Source: Actinomycetota bacterium (GTDB lineage: Bacteria > Actinomycetota > Actinomycetes > Streptosporangiales > Streptosporangiaceae). Taken from it: 64,000 nucleotides of DNA. The position numbers and the translations under genes were made by a program. The DNA lies in NCBI GenBank assembly GCA_027313705.1, contig DAHVDE010000038.1:1-64000 (forward strand), written 5' to 3'. Of the stretch, positions 51,807 through 60,580 are shown piece after piece. The notes under the pieces are model-generated. The model worked only from the letters and a program-made list of their open reading frames with translations. It was not told where the DNA came from and did not search any database. Position 1 is the first letter of the stretch; every line of letters starts with the position of its first letter.

Positions 51807-53417
51807 TCAGCTTGCGCCGCGCGCCTCGCGGTACCGCCGGCGAAGTTCCTTCTTGTCCACCTTGCCCTGACCGGTCAGCGGAAGTCCGGTCACGAACTCG
51901 ATGGTCCTGGGCGTGTAGAGCGCGTTGAGCGTGCTCCTGGTCAGTTCGCGCAGTTCCTCGGCGTCAACTTCCGCGCCGGCCTCGGGAACCACGATCGCGT
52001 GCACCAGTTCCTCGTCCTCGTCGCCAGGTACGCCGATCACCGCTGCCGAGCGCACCTTGGGATGGCTGGTCAGCACATCCTCGATCGGCTTAGCGTAGAC
52101 ATTGGCCGCCGCGCCGCTGGTCACGATCATGTCGCTGATCCGGTCGATCAGATAGAGGAACCCGTCCTCGTCCTTGTACCCGATGTCGCCGGTGCGCACC
52201 CAGCCGGCCTTCATGGTCTGCCTGGTCAGCTCGGGCTGCTGCCAGTATCCGGCCATGGCGAGCGAGCCTTTCACCCACACCTCGCCTGACTCGCCGACGC
52301 CTGCTTCCTTGCCTTCCTCGTCACGAAGCTCGATGACCGAGTCGGCGAACGGCTGCCCGCACGACTTCAGCCGGTCCGGATGCTCCGGGTCGTGATCAAG
52401 GAAAGGCAGGTCGGTGATCAGCGGCAGTTCGCTCGAGCCATAGACGATCCGCACCACCGGCCCGAGCTTGTCGATAGCCTCGGCCAGCCGTGCCGGGTTC
52501 GCCGCCGCACCGCCAACGTTCAGGTAACGCAGCGAACTCGTGTCCGTCGAGGGCAGCGCTTCGTGTGCCAGCACGGCGTAAAGCAACTGCGGGGTGAGGA
52601 ACGCGCTGGAGATCTGCTCCTTCTGGATCGTGCCAAGCCAGTCCGCCGGATCCCAGCGCTCGCTGGTAAAGAAGGTGCCGCCCTGGAAGAGAGTGAGGAA
52701 CGCGGGCGTCTGACCGCTCACGTAGCTGTAAGACGAGCCGGAGAGGAACCGCATCGGCGGTTCCTTGATCGACCGGTAATAGGCGGAGATGAACTGAAGC
52801 ACCTTGTAAAAGCCCTGCCAGTGATGCACTAGCTTGGGCTGCCCCGTGGTACCGCCGGTATAAAACAGCGAAGACGGCTGACTGCCGACGTAGGCGAGCG
52901 GCAGGTCGGGAGCGTGCGGATCGATGTCGGCGAGCAGGTTACGGTGGCTGCCGTCTGCAGCGCCCATGGTGAGCACCTTGAGGTCGGGCATCCGCTCGAT
53001 CAGCTCGGCCGCAAGCTCGGCCCGCTGCATCACCGCCGGACTGTAGATCAGGACGTCCGGCCTGGCCATCTCCAGGTAGGCGATCTGGTCGCGGCGCGGC
53101 GCATAAGGCACGATCCACACCGTGCGGCAGCCAAGCAGGTGCAGTGCCAGTTGCAGCGACGCCGACTCAGGGCAGTCCCGCACTAGCACCGCGACGCCCA
53201 TGCCGTCCTCGACCCCGGCATCATGGAGCGTCGCCGCCAGGCTCCTGGTGAGATTGGCGACCTCGCGATAGGTGAGCCTGACCTCACCCTGCACGATCGC
53301 TTCCCGGTCGCCGTACTCGGCGAACAACTCGAACGCATCGAGCACGTAGTTGTCCGGCTCGAGTTCGATGCTGTCATCTGCGGCCAGATCCTGCCCAGAT
53401 GCCAGGTTCCCTGTCAT
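51807..53417 (-). CDS. AMP-dependent acyl/aryl-CoA ligase-like adenylating enzyme
   Basis: A 536-residue ANL-superfamily enzyme that adenylates a carboxylic acid. Motifs: SSLFYTGGTTGQPKLVHH (near 185), SGSSYSYVSGQTPAFLTLFQGG, YGSSELPLITDLP, TGDIGYKDEDGFLYLIDRISDMIVTSG and the catalytic lysine of TGQGKVDKKELRR. The loop IVYGSSELP replaces the usual GxTE. No carrier protein or condensation domain is attached. Its start overlaps the ATP-grasp stop by four bases, so the two are produced together, perhaps acting on the same acid. Confidence 0.88.
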   Translation of the reverse strand: MTGNLASGQDLAADDSIELEPDNYVLDAFELFAEYGDREAIVQGEVRLTYREVANLTRSLAATLHDAGVEDGMGVAVLVRDCPESASLQLALHLLGCRTVWIVPYAPRRDQIAYLEMARPDVLIYSPAVMQRAELAAELIERMPDLKVLTMGAADGSHRNLLADIDPHAPDLPLAYVGSQPSSLFYTGGTTGQPKLVHHWQGFYKVLQFISAYYRSIKEPPMRFLSGSSYSYVSGQTPAFLTLFQGGTFFTSERWDPADWLGTIQKEQISSAFLTPQLLYAVLAHEALPSTDTSSLRYLNVGGAAANPARLAEAIDKLGPVVRIVYGSSELPLITDLPFLDHDPEHPDRLKSCGQPFADSVIELRDEEGKEAGVGESGEVWVKGSLAMAGYWQQPELTRQTMKAGWVRTGDIGYKDEDGFLYLIDRISDMIVTSGAAANVYAKPIEDVLTSHPKVRSAAVIGVPGDEDEELVHAIVVPEAGAEVDAEELRELTRSTLNALYTPRTIEFVTGLPLTGQGKVDKKELRRRYREARGAS

Positions 53418-54790
53418 GAGCCCTCCTCGAAGCCAGAATCGTCAGGTACGAACATCTCTTCGTCGCCGACCCGCGAGGCCGGCCAGGTGCGCTGCTGCCA
53501 GGACCGTAGCGTCGCGTGCGTTACCTGCTGGGGCGCGACGATCAGTTGCCCGGCGAACCAGGCCTGGATCGCCGCGAAGCGGGCGATCAGCTCACCGGGT
53601 TCGGCTGCGGTGACAAGAACCTGCCCGAGCCTGCTGGCCGCGTCGGAGATCTGGTCCGCGATCACCGCGCCGACCGGCATCTCGATCCTGGCGAAGGCCG
53701 CACCCGGCTGGCGCACTATCTCGGTGACCGGCGGAACGGAGAGCAGCACGCCTGGCGGCGCGTTCAGGTTCGTGGTGCCCACGAAACCTGGCCTCACCCG
53801 CACGTCCAGCCGCGGCGGCCAGCCAAGCTGCGCGAGCAGCATCTCCTCGGCGAGGTCGACGTTGAACTTCCACAGGACTTCTTCGAAGATCATGGCCGCG
53901 CCCCGTCTGGCCGCGCACTCGCCGAACATCAGCGGCCCGCCGTCAGCCGGCCTGAACAGCTCCATGTGGAAGACGCCATCGGTCATGCCGAGCGCCCCGA
54001 TGGCACGCCTGGCCAGCGCTCCGCCTTCTTCGAAGATGTCTTTGTCCGCTACCGGATCGAACCGGCAGTAAGTCATCGATGCCTGCCGTTCGACGACCGC
54101 CAGGCACGGTTCCGGGTAATAGCCCATGGAGCAGAACGCAAGCTCGCCGTCGCGCATGACTCCGTCGACGATCAGTTCGTCGTTGGGTATGTACTTCTCG
54201 AGCATGAAGGTGCGCAGGTCTGTATGCGCTGCGGCGTACTTCGCCGCTGCCTCGAGCTCGCCTGCGTCCCTGACCAGCTTCGTGAGCCTGGTGCCGACCC
54301 CGGCAACCGGCTTGAGCACCATCGGGCTGTACGGCAGCGGCGGCAACTGGCCAAGCTCGCGAATGTCGTCGATGACGACGAAATCGGCGGCAGGCACGCC
54401 GGCCGCGCGGACCGCGCGCTTTTGAAGTGACTTGTCGCGGAACCTGATGGCCACGTCGACCGGCAGCCCGCGGCACCCGTAATGGCCAGCCAGCAGCGCG
54501 GCGAGCGGAACCGTGTACTCATTGGAGGAAATCACCGCGTCGAAGTGCCGGTCGGCGAGGCCCGCACGGGACAATGCCCCGAGCACGACGGCGACATCCT
54601 TATGATTCTCAACAAAAACGCTGGTCATGCCGGGTGGCACCCGTGCGACTCCGGCGTCGGTGATGCCGGCACCGCAGATGACAACCGCATCGACCCCGTT
54701 GCGCTGGCAAGCCCGGAGCAGATAGCGGTCCGGAGCGATGATCAGCACAGTTGGCGCCGAACTACCCTCAGTAGCGCCAGAATCACCCAT
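53414..54790 (-). CDS. ATP-grasp carboxylate-amine ligase, putative peptide ligase
   Basis: The 458-residue protein has a Rossmann-like N-domain (PTVLIIAPDRYLLRACQRNGVDAVV) and an ATP-grasp domain: FRDKSLQKRAVRAAGVPAADF, PMVLKPVAGVGTRLTKLV, MLEKYIPNDELIVDGV and the metal-binding GECAARRGAAMIFEE. This class joins a carboxylate to an amine through an acylphosphate. The C-terminal 120 residues resemble the lid of amino-acid ligases. The ATG at 54790 follows GAGGGG; the frame could begin at 54847. Adjacent to two repeat-core peptides, it is a candidate for attaching an amino acid to their termini, as PGM1 does for pheganomycin. It does not look like graspetide MvdC/MvdD enzymes. Confidence 0.8.
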   Translation of the reverse strand: MGDSGATEGSSAPTVLIIAPDRYLLRACQRNGVDAVVICGAGITDAGVARVPPGMTSVFVENHKDVAVVLGALSRAGLADRHFDAVISSNEYTVPLAALLAGHYGCRGLPVDVAIRFRDKSLQKRAVRAAGVPAADFVVIDDIRELGQLPPLPYSPMVLKPVAGVGTRLTKLVRDAGELEAAAKYAAAHTDLRTFMLEKYIPNDELIVDGVMRDGELAFCSMGYYPEPCLAVVERQASMTYCRFDPVADKDIFEEGGALARRAIGALGMTDGVFHMELFRPADGGPLMFGECAARRGAAMIFEEVLWKFNVDLAEEMLLAQLGWPPRLDVRVRPGFVGTTNLNAPPGVLLSVPPVTEIVRQPGAAFARIEMPVGAVIADQISDAASRLGQVLVTAAEPGELIARFAAIQAWFAGQLIVAPQQVTHATLRSWQQRTWPASRVGDEEMFVPDDSGFEEGS

Positions 54791-55036
54791 TACATCCCCT
54801 CGCTGCGATGTGTCAGGTTTGCCGCCGGTTTCATGATCTGAGACCAACCGTAGCGGAAGCGGGCCTTTACGTCAGTCCTGCGGTGAGCGCACTTTCTGTA
54901 TTGGCCAGGTGCCATAGGCCCTCGACTACCGGATGCCGTTGAGGCAAGCTAATGATGCGGTCGCCCCAGCCCCCTGGTGCCGCGCCACTGGCCAGTTCCT
55001 CGCACTGCCGCCTCGGCAGGGATAAGGATCGGGAGA

Positions 55037-56299
55037 ATGGATGACGTTCAGGAGTCAGCCACGTCGCTGACGGCCGACGCTGAGCGACTGCTCCACGAAC
55101 TCGTGGCGCCGGAAGGCCGCGCCAATCCTTATCCGGTCTACGCGAAGCTGCGCGAAGTCGCTCCGGTCTTCCTAACCGGCGACGCCGCCTACCTGACCAG
55201 GTACGACGACTGTCAGGCCATTATCAGGAACCCGTCGCTCGGAGCGCAGAGCCCGGCCTGGATGGACGTGGTGCGGCCAGGCTGGCGGGACCATCCTGGC
55301 CTGCGGGTCACCCACGAGTCCTTCGTGTTCCGCGATCCGCCGGACCACACCAGGCTGCGGCGTCATGTCAGCAGCGACTTCAGCCAGAGCAAGGTCAGGA
55401 AATGGCACGGCTATATCGCCGCCGCCACCGCGGACGTCATCGACCAGATCGCGTCGGCGGGTGCCGACGGCGGTACCGTCGACCTGCACGAGGTGCTCGC
55501 CACCACGCTGCCGATCAAGGTGATCGGCAAGATACTCGGCGTTCCTGAATCGGACTTTCCCGCGCTTAGAGTCCCGCTCGAAGGACTGCGCCTGGCAGCG
55601 GACGGATCGCCTGCTGACAAGCTGCCCGTCATCGACAAGGCGGGCGAGGATCTGCTCAGCTATTTCGCCGACCTAGTCGCGCTGCGCCGCCGCCAGCCAG
55701 AAGGTGACCTGGTGACGTCCCTGGCGAAGGTGAGGGACACCGGCGGAGGTGCCGGGCAGCCCGACGACGCGGTGCTCAGCGAGGAAGAACTACTCCAGAC
55801 GCTGACCCTGATCTTCAGCGCGGCCATCGAGAGCATGGCTGACCTGCTGCTCAACGGTGCCGCGGCCCTGATCGACTTTCCCGCCCAAGCGGCCGCGCTG
55901 CGGGCCGATCCCGGACTCACCACCGGTGCCGTGGAAGAAGCCCTCCGCTACGACGCCCCCGTGCAGGCCGTCGGCCGGATCGCGAGAGGCGACTGCGAAG
56001 TAGGCGGTGTCGCCATTCCCGACGGCACCTACCTGCTCGGGTTCATCGGCGCGGGAAACCGCGACCCTGAACGCTTCCCGGAACCTGACGTCTTCGACAT
56101 CACCAGGGAGGGCCCGGCACCGCTGTCCCTGAGCGGCGGCGCGCACTTCTGCCTGGGCGCGGCGCTGGCCAGGCTGGAAGCGGCGGTGTTCTTCCCTGCT
56201 CTGGCCGGGCGATTCCCGCGCCTGGCCTATGCGGCGGCACCAGTACGCCGTGGCTTCGCGCTGCGCGGCTTCGCCAGTTTCCCCGTTACCGTGCGCTGA
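55037..56299 (+). CDS. Cytochrome P450, first of two related
   Basis: A 420-residue bacterial class I P450 that needs separate ferredoxin. Pattern: RDPPDHTRLRRHVSSDFS, EEALRYDAPVQAVGRIA (ExxR), FIGAGNRDPERFPEPDVFDI and the heme thiolate loop LSGGAHFCLGAALARLE. The I-helix motif is SAAIESMADLL, so the usual acid-threonine pair (D/E-T) is E-S. The ATG at 55037 follows AAGGATCGGGAG. It is divergent from the ATP-grasp gene and is similar to the P450 at 61.7 kb. No ferredoxin is encoded here. Confidence 0.93.
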   Translation: MDDVQESATSLTADAERLLHELVAPEGRANPYPVYAKLREVAPVFLTGDAAYLTRYDDCQAIIRNPSLGAQSPAWMDVVRPGWRDHPGLRVTHESFVFRDPPDHTRLRRHVSSDFSQSKVRKWHGYIAAATADVIDQIASAGADGGTVDLHEVLATTLPIKVIGKILGVPESDFPALRVPLEGLRLAADGSPADKLPVIDKAGEDLLSYFADLVALRRRQPEGDLVTSLAKVRDTGGGAGQPDDAVLSEEELLQTLTLIFSAAIESMADLLLNGAAALIDFPAQAAALRADPGLTTGAVEEALRYDAPVQAVGRIARGDCEVGGVAIPDGTYLLGFIGAGNRDPERFPEPDVFDITREGPAPLSLSGGAHFCLGAALARLEAAVFFPALAGRFPRLAYAAAPVRRGFALRGFASFPVTVR

Positions 56300-57230
56300 C
56301 CGCGAAGGCGGCGGCCAGTCGCTCCGCCGCTGTCGCGACCGCCTCCCTGGCCAGGTCGAGTATGCCGACCATAGTGAAGAAACCGTGCATCATGCCGTCG
56401 TAGCGGATCACCTCTGCGGGCACGCCGTGCTCGGCGAGTTTCCTCGCATAGCATTCGGCCTCGTCGCGCAGCGGGTCAAGCTCGGCCGTGATCACGGTGG
56501 CGGCAGGCAGGCCTGACAGGTCGGCGGCCCGCAGCGGCGAGGCAAGCGGATCGTCGCCGTCCTGCGGCGAGGCGAGATACATGCCCCAGTACCACCTGAT
56601 CGCGTTCGAGTTGAAGAAGTGCTTATCGGCGATCTCTCGCATCGAGGCGGTGTCCGCGGCGGCATCGGTATTCGGATACACGAGCAGCTGATGCACGAAC
56701 CGCGGCCCGCCACGCTCTCTGGCCAGCAGGGTGACCGCAGCGGCCAGGTTCCCGCCCGAGCTGTCGCCGCCGACGGCCAGCCTGGTCGCATCGATACCCA
56801 GCTCGTCATGGTGCGCGGCCACCCAGGCGGCGCCGGCGTAGCAGTCGTGCACCGCGGCCGGGAACTTGTTCTCGGGCGCCAGCCGGTAGCTCACCGCTAT
56901 GCTGGCGCAGCCCGCCCGGTTGGTGATCCTGCGGCACACCGCATCTGAGGTGTCAAGCGTGCCGAGGCTCCAGCCGCCGCCGAAGTAGTAGATGAGCGCG
57001 GGCGGCCGCTCGACGCCTTCAGGCAGGTAAATCCTGGCCGCGAGGTCTCCGGCCTCGCCGTCGATCACGAAATCACGCACCTCCCCCACCGGCTCAGGCG
57101 CTCCCGCCGTGGTGATCGCGCCCTTCACGTCCTGAGCCCGCGCCTCCTCGATCGGGAGCGTGTAAAGGTTGGGCACCTGCTCGGCCTCGAGCCGGTCCCT
57201 GATCGCCTGCACCTGCGGATGAAACGGCAT
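56286..57230 (-). CDS. Alpha/beta hydrolase, HSL/GDXG family
   Basis: A 314-residue hydrolase of the hormone-sensitive lipase group. The nucleophile is in GGDSSGGNLAAAV, the acid near ITAELDPLRDE and the histidine in MMHGFF. The oxyanion motif HGGG has become FGGG (YYFGGGWSLG), as occurs in some members. AGGAGAATCAG precedes the ATG at 57230. It is last of the SGNH-methyltransferase-hydrolase unit and overlaps the convergent P450 stop by 14 bases. Substrate unknown. Confidence 0.9.
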   Translation of the reverse strand: MPFHPQVQAIRDRLEAEQVPNLYTLPIEEARAQDVKGAITTAGAPEPVGEVRDFVIDGEAGDLAARIYLPEGVERPPALIYYFGGGWSLGTLDTSDAVCRRITNRAGCASIAVSYRLAPENKFPAAVHDCYAGAAWVAAHHDELGIDATRLAVGGDSSGGNLAAAVTLLARERGGPRFVHQLLVYPNTDAAADTASMREIADKHFFNSNAIRWYWGMYLASPQDGDDPLASPLRAADLSGLPAATVITAELDPLRDEAECYARKLAEHGVPAEVIRYDGMMHGFFTMVGILDLAREAVATAAERLAAAFAVSAR

Positions 57231-57283
57231 CTGATTCTCCTGTCTGCCCGGGCACCACGGCGGCTGGCCGGATCTGGCGATCA

Positions 57284-58381
57284 CTACCTGGGAACGGCCT
57301 CTATGACGCTTTCCGCCTGGCGAGCGCGGATCGGCGCTGACCGCACGGCGGTTACCTCAAAGCCTGCCTGCCCGAGCAGGCCGGCGTACTCACCGGAAGT
57401 ACGGTCGCTTCCCGGCAGCATGAGCAGGATAAGCAAATCGATGAGCTGCGCGGACTGCACCTGCCTGCCAGGCTGCGCGGCGCCGGAGTCAGCGGCCGCT
57501 TCTGGCTCGAGCAAGCTCTCGAACACCAGCAGCCTGCCACCTTCCCCGGCCGCCGCGCGCACCTGGCGGAGCAGCCTCACCGCGTCAGCGTCTGACCAGT
57601 TATGCAGCACGCGGGACAGGATGTAGACGTCGCCGCCTGCGGGCACCTGGTCGAAGAAGCTGCCGGCCACGAACTCGACCCGGCCGGCCAGGCCGGCCGC
57701 AGTCAGCCGGTCCCTGGCCTGGGCGATCGCTGGAGGCAGGTCGACAAGCACGCCGGCCGCCCGCGGCTGTGCCCGCAAGATGCTGGCAAGCAAGCCGCCG
57801 TTGCCGCCGCCGACGTCCACGATCCGGCCGGCGCCGGTCAGGTCGCAGGTGGCAAGCGCGGCGGGCACCGGGCCGTCGCCCATGGCGCTGGCGAAGGTGC
57901 GCGCGGCGTCCTGGTTGTCCGCCAGGTAGTCGTAGAACGGCTTGCCGTATACCTTCTCGAAGGCAGGCTTTCCGGTACGGAGCGTGTAGCCGATCTCGGC
58001 GAAGGAAGAGAAGACCTCGTCGCCGAACATCACCGCGGCGTCATGACTCGACCTGGGCACGCCGGCCCGCAGCAGCTGACCGAGCGGCGTCAGGGCAAAG
58101 CCGCCGTCCTCGGCCAGGCTCAGCACGCCGGCCGAGCAAAGCGAGCGCAGCACCCGCCCGAGTGCCCGCTCGTTGGTTTCTGTCTGCCTGGCTAGCTCGG
58201 CAAGCGGGCGCGGCCCCTGCGCGAGCAGGTCAGGGATGCCGAGCTTGGCGATGGCCGAGCAGGACTGGGCGATCCAGGTTGCCGAGAGCAGTTCGAACAT
58301 CCGCACCCGGTCGGCGATGCCTGGCCTGGCCGCAGCGTCGGCGCCGCGGCCTGATCCAGGCTCTCCGCCTGCCGCCATCAC
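57284..58381 (-). CDS. SAM-dependent O-methyltransferase with dimerisation domain
   Basis: A 365-residue small-molecule O-methyltransferase. The N-terminal winged-helix dimerisation part (residues 30-150, ELARQTETNERALGRVLRSLCSAGVL) is followed by motif I VDVGGGNGGLLASIL, the acidic DLPP loop, VLHNWSDADAVRLLRQ with the catalytic histidine, and a C-terminal GFEVTAV. Phenolic or other hydroxyl groups are typical targets. It overlaps the upstream SGNH gene by four bases. Confidence 0.92.
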   Translation of the reverse strand: MMAAGGEPGSGRGADAAARPGIADRVRMFELLSATWIAQSCSAIAKLGIPDLLAQGPRPLAELARQTETNERALGRVLRSLCSAGVLSLAEDGGFALTPLGQLLRAGVPRSSHDAAVMFGDEVFSSFAEIGYTLRTGKPAFEKVYGKPFYDYLADNQDAARTFASAMGDGPVPAALATCDLTGAGRIVDVGGGNGGLLASILRAQPRAAGVLVDLPPAIAQARDRLTAAGLAGRVEFVAGSFFDQVPAGGDVYILSRVLHNWSDADAVRLLRQVRAAAGEGGRLLVFESLLEPEAAADSGAAQPGRQVQSAQLIDLLILLMLPGSDRTSGEYAGLLGQAGFEVTAVRSAPIRARQAESVIEAVPR

Positions 58382-59106
58382 CGCGCGGCTCTGGCACGGA
58401 CCGTGGCCGGCCTGCCGATCTCACCGAGATGGCGGCCAAGCCGCCTGACCGCCTCGGCGGCCGAGATCGCGTGCCCGCGCATCGAGCCGTGCCTCGGGTC
58501 CTCGCTGTAGGCATCGGCATCGCCAGAGGCGGGATGGGCGCTCAGCGAGACGTGCAGTCCGCCGTACTCCTCGGAGACGGCCCTGGTCAGTGCGGATAGC
58601 CCTTGCAGGCGGCGGCGCAGCACAGTCTTGAACTCGACCGGCATCGTCGGCGACTTCGAGCCGTCGAACAAGCCGACCGTGATCACGTCGGCGCCCGCGC
58701 CTGCGAAGGCCGACACGATCGTGCGCAGCGCAGACTCGACGGCCCTGGGGTCGTAGAAGACCCGCAAGATGTCGTATCCGCCGCATGCGACCAGCGCCAG
58801 GTCCGGCTTGAAGCTCAGCGCATCAGCCAGTTGAGTGCCGGCGACGTCAACCGCCTGCGTCTCGCGCACCCCGAGGTTCAGGTACTCGAAACCTGGCGCC
58901 TGCCTGGCAAGCTCAGCCGCGATCCGATCGCACCATGGCTGGTCAGGGTATCCGGGGCAAGGGTCACCAAGCCCTTCGGCGATGCTGTCACCGACGACGA
59001 CGAAACGCCGCCACGGGTGCCAGGCGAGCAGTCGTTCCGCCTCACCGTCGTCGAGGCAGTAGGGGTCGGCTGCTTCCGCCGGGTGCAAGCGCTGGCTGGT
59101 CATCAC
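58378..59106 (-). CDS. SGNH/GDSL-family hydrolase
   Basis: A 242-residue SGNH hydrolase, without signal peptide. Block I is VVVGDSIAEGLGD (serine nucleophile) and block II LNLGVRE (glycine). In block III GGYD the usual asparagine of GxND is tyrosine. Block V is DPRHGSMRGHAIS with Asp and His. Loss of the Asn would weaken the oxyanion hole, so it may be an acyltransferase or need another substrate. It is the first gene of a three-gene unit with the methyltransferase and the lipase-like hydrolase. Confidence 0.85.
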   Translation of the reverse strand: MMTSQRLHPAEAADPYCLDDGEAERLLAWHPWRRFVVVGDSIAEGLGDPCPGYPDQPWCDRIAAELARQAPGFEYLNLGVRETQAVDVAGTQLADALSFKPDLALVACGGYDILRVFYDPRAVESALRTIVSAFAGAGADVITVGLFDGSKSPTMPVEFKTVLRRRLQGLSALTRAVSEEYGGLHVSLSAHPASGDADAYSEDPRHGSMRGHAISAAEAVRRLGRHLGEIGRPATVRARAAR

Positions 59107-59184
59107 CGAAGATTACGACGCGGCGAAATGGCAATCAACAACCAATCCCTAGACTTAGCGCCTGTAACTGGCACACTAGTACCG

Positions 59185-59256
59185 ATGCGCAGATCCGACT
59201 GGCCCTCCTTCGTCATGTGCCCGCGAGTCGCACCCGTTCCGATGGCGGCGCGATGA
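59185..59256 (+). CDS. Short leader reading frame coupled to the MFS gene
   Basis: A 23-codon frame (starts MRRSDWPSFV, ends PVPMAAR) ends with TGA that overlaps the MFS start (ATGA). CACACT lies seven bases before its ATG, the same CACACTAGT element as before glpK, so transcripts may start here. Because the MFS gene has no ribosome site, translation may enter it by termination-reinitiation from this frame. Confidence 0.4.
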   Translation: MRRSDWPSFVMCPRVAPVPMAAR

Positions 59257-60560
59257 CGGCGGTAGAAGGGCAGGCAGGCACCGCCAGCGATCAGCCGGCC
59301 AGCACCGTCCAGCCGCCGCCATTAAGGCGCAACCGGGACTTTAACTTGCTCTGGTCAGGGCAGGCGCTGTCCGACATGGGCACGCAGATGTCCACCATCG
59401 CCTACCCGCTGCTGATCCTCATGATCACCGGGTCGGCCGCCAAGGCAGGCATCGTGGGCAGCGCCACCATCGCGGGCACGCTGGTGTTCCTGCTGCCCGC
59501 CGGGGTCGCGGCCGACCGCTGGCCGCGCAAGAAGATTCTGGTCGCTACCTCGGTCGTACAGCTGATCGTCGGCGCATCCGTGGTGCCAGCCATCGTCACC
59601 CAGCACGTCTACCTGGTCCACCTGGCCGCTGTCGGCTTCATTCAAGGGACGGCCCTGGCGTTCTATACCGGCGCCAGCCGCGGTGCGCTGCGCCGGATCG
59701 TGCCGCTCGAGCAGCTACCTGATGCGTTCGCGCGGACGCAGGCCAGGGACCGCGCCGCCGTCATGCTCGGTCCTCCTGCCGGGTCTGCGCTATTCGGCGT
59801 CGCGCCCTACCTGCCGTTCGCCGCTGACTCGCTGTCGTTCGGCGCGATCACCCTGGCCGCGTCCTTGCTGCGCAAGTCGCTCGACCCTGAGCAGCAGCCG
59901 GTACCTGCCGAGCAGCTGCCGCTTTGGCAACGTGTCATGACCGGCTTGCGTTACGTCTTCGCCACGCCGTACCTGCGTATGGTCACCGTCTGGGCGACTG
60001 TGGTCAACGGCGTGATCGCGGGTGTCAGGCTCACCTCGATCGTGCTCGCCGAGCACATGGGTGCTCCCCCGGCCCAGATCGGCCTGCTGTTCTCGATCAG
60101 TGCGGCGATCGGGCTGGTCGGCGCCATCTTCGCCAAGCGGATCATCGCCTACCTTGGCGAGCGCCTGCTCGTGCAGCTGGTGTCGTGGACGTTCCCGGTT
60201 TGCGCGGCTGTCATGGCCGTCACCCCCTGGGTCTGGCTGATCGGGATCATGGCCGGACTCACCGGGTTCTTGCTGATGCCGATCAACGTCGTGCTGATGT
60301 CGCGCGCCGCGCAGCTCGCCCCCGATCATCTCCAGGCGCAGATGAGCAATGCCATGCAGCTGTGCTGGACCAGCCTCATGGCAGTGAGCCCGGCCCTGTT
60401 CGGGTTCATCACCGACCAGATCGGGCCGCGCGCCATGATCCTTATCACTGCCGGGGTCTACCTGCTCATCGCGATCTGGACGCTGACCCGCCGCGGAATG
60501 GAGTTGCTGGAAAGACGCGCGCGCGCCGGCGCGCCGCGCGAAAGCGATTCACCTGCCTGA
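59253..60560 (+). CDS. MFS exporter (EntS-like MFS_3 family)
   Basis: A 435-residue, twelve-helix MFS protein, of the MFS_3/enterobactin-exporter group: NRDFNLLWSGQALSDMGTQMSTIAYPLLILMITGSAAKAG at the start, AGVAADRWPRKK in loop 2-3, FARTQARDRAAVMLGPPAG, LRYVFATPYLRMVT and SLMAVSPALFGFITDQIGPR. It probably exports the product of the cluster. It leads a plus-strand unit with sulfotransferase, P450 and second sulfotransferase. The ATG at 59253 overlaps the leader frame stop. Confidence 0.92.
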   Translation: MTAVEGQAGTASDQPASTVQPPPLRRNRDFNLLWSGQALSDMGTQMSTIAYPLLILMITGSAAKAGIVGSATIAGTLVFLLPAGVAADRWPRKKILVATSVVQLIVGASVVPAIVTQHVYLVHLAAVGFIQGTALAFYTGASRGALRRIVPLEQLPDAFARTQARDRAAVMLGPPAGSALFGVAPYLPFAADSLSFGAITLAASLLRKSLDPEQQPVPAEQLPLWQRVMTGLRYVFATPYLRMVTVWATVVNGVIAGVRLTSIVLAEHMGAPPAQIGLLFSISAAIGLVGAIFAKRIIAYLGERLLVQLVSWTFPVCAAVMAVTPWVWLIGIMAGLTGFLLMPINVVLMSRAAQLAPDHLQAQMSNAMQLCWTSLMAVSPALFGFITDQIGPRAMILITAGVYLLIAIWTLTRRGMELLERRARAGAPRESDSPA

Positions 60561-60580
60561 GCGACCTGCCGGAGGAAGTC

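Noticed and set aside
53414-54790. Graspetide (microviridin/plesiocin-like) interpretation of the ATP-grasp ligase with Lys/Asp-rich peptides
   Set aside because: The protein lacks the look of MvdC/MvdD-type enzymes and the peptides lack TxK or TTxxEE core motifs. An amino-acid-to-peptide ligase fits better.
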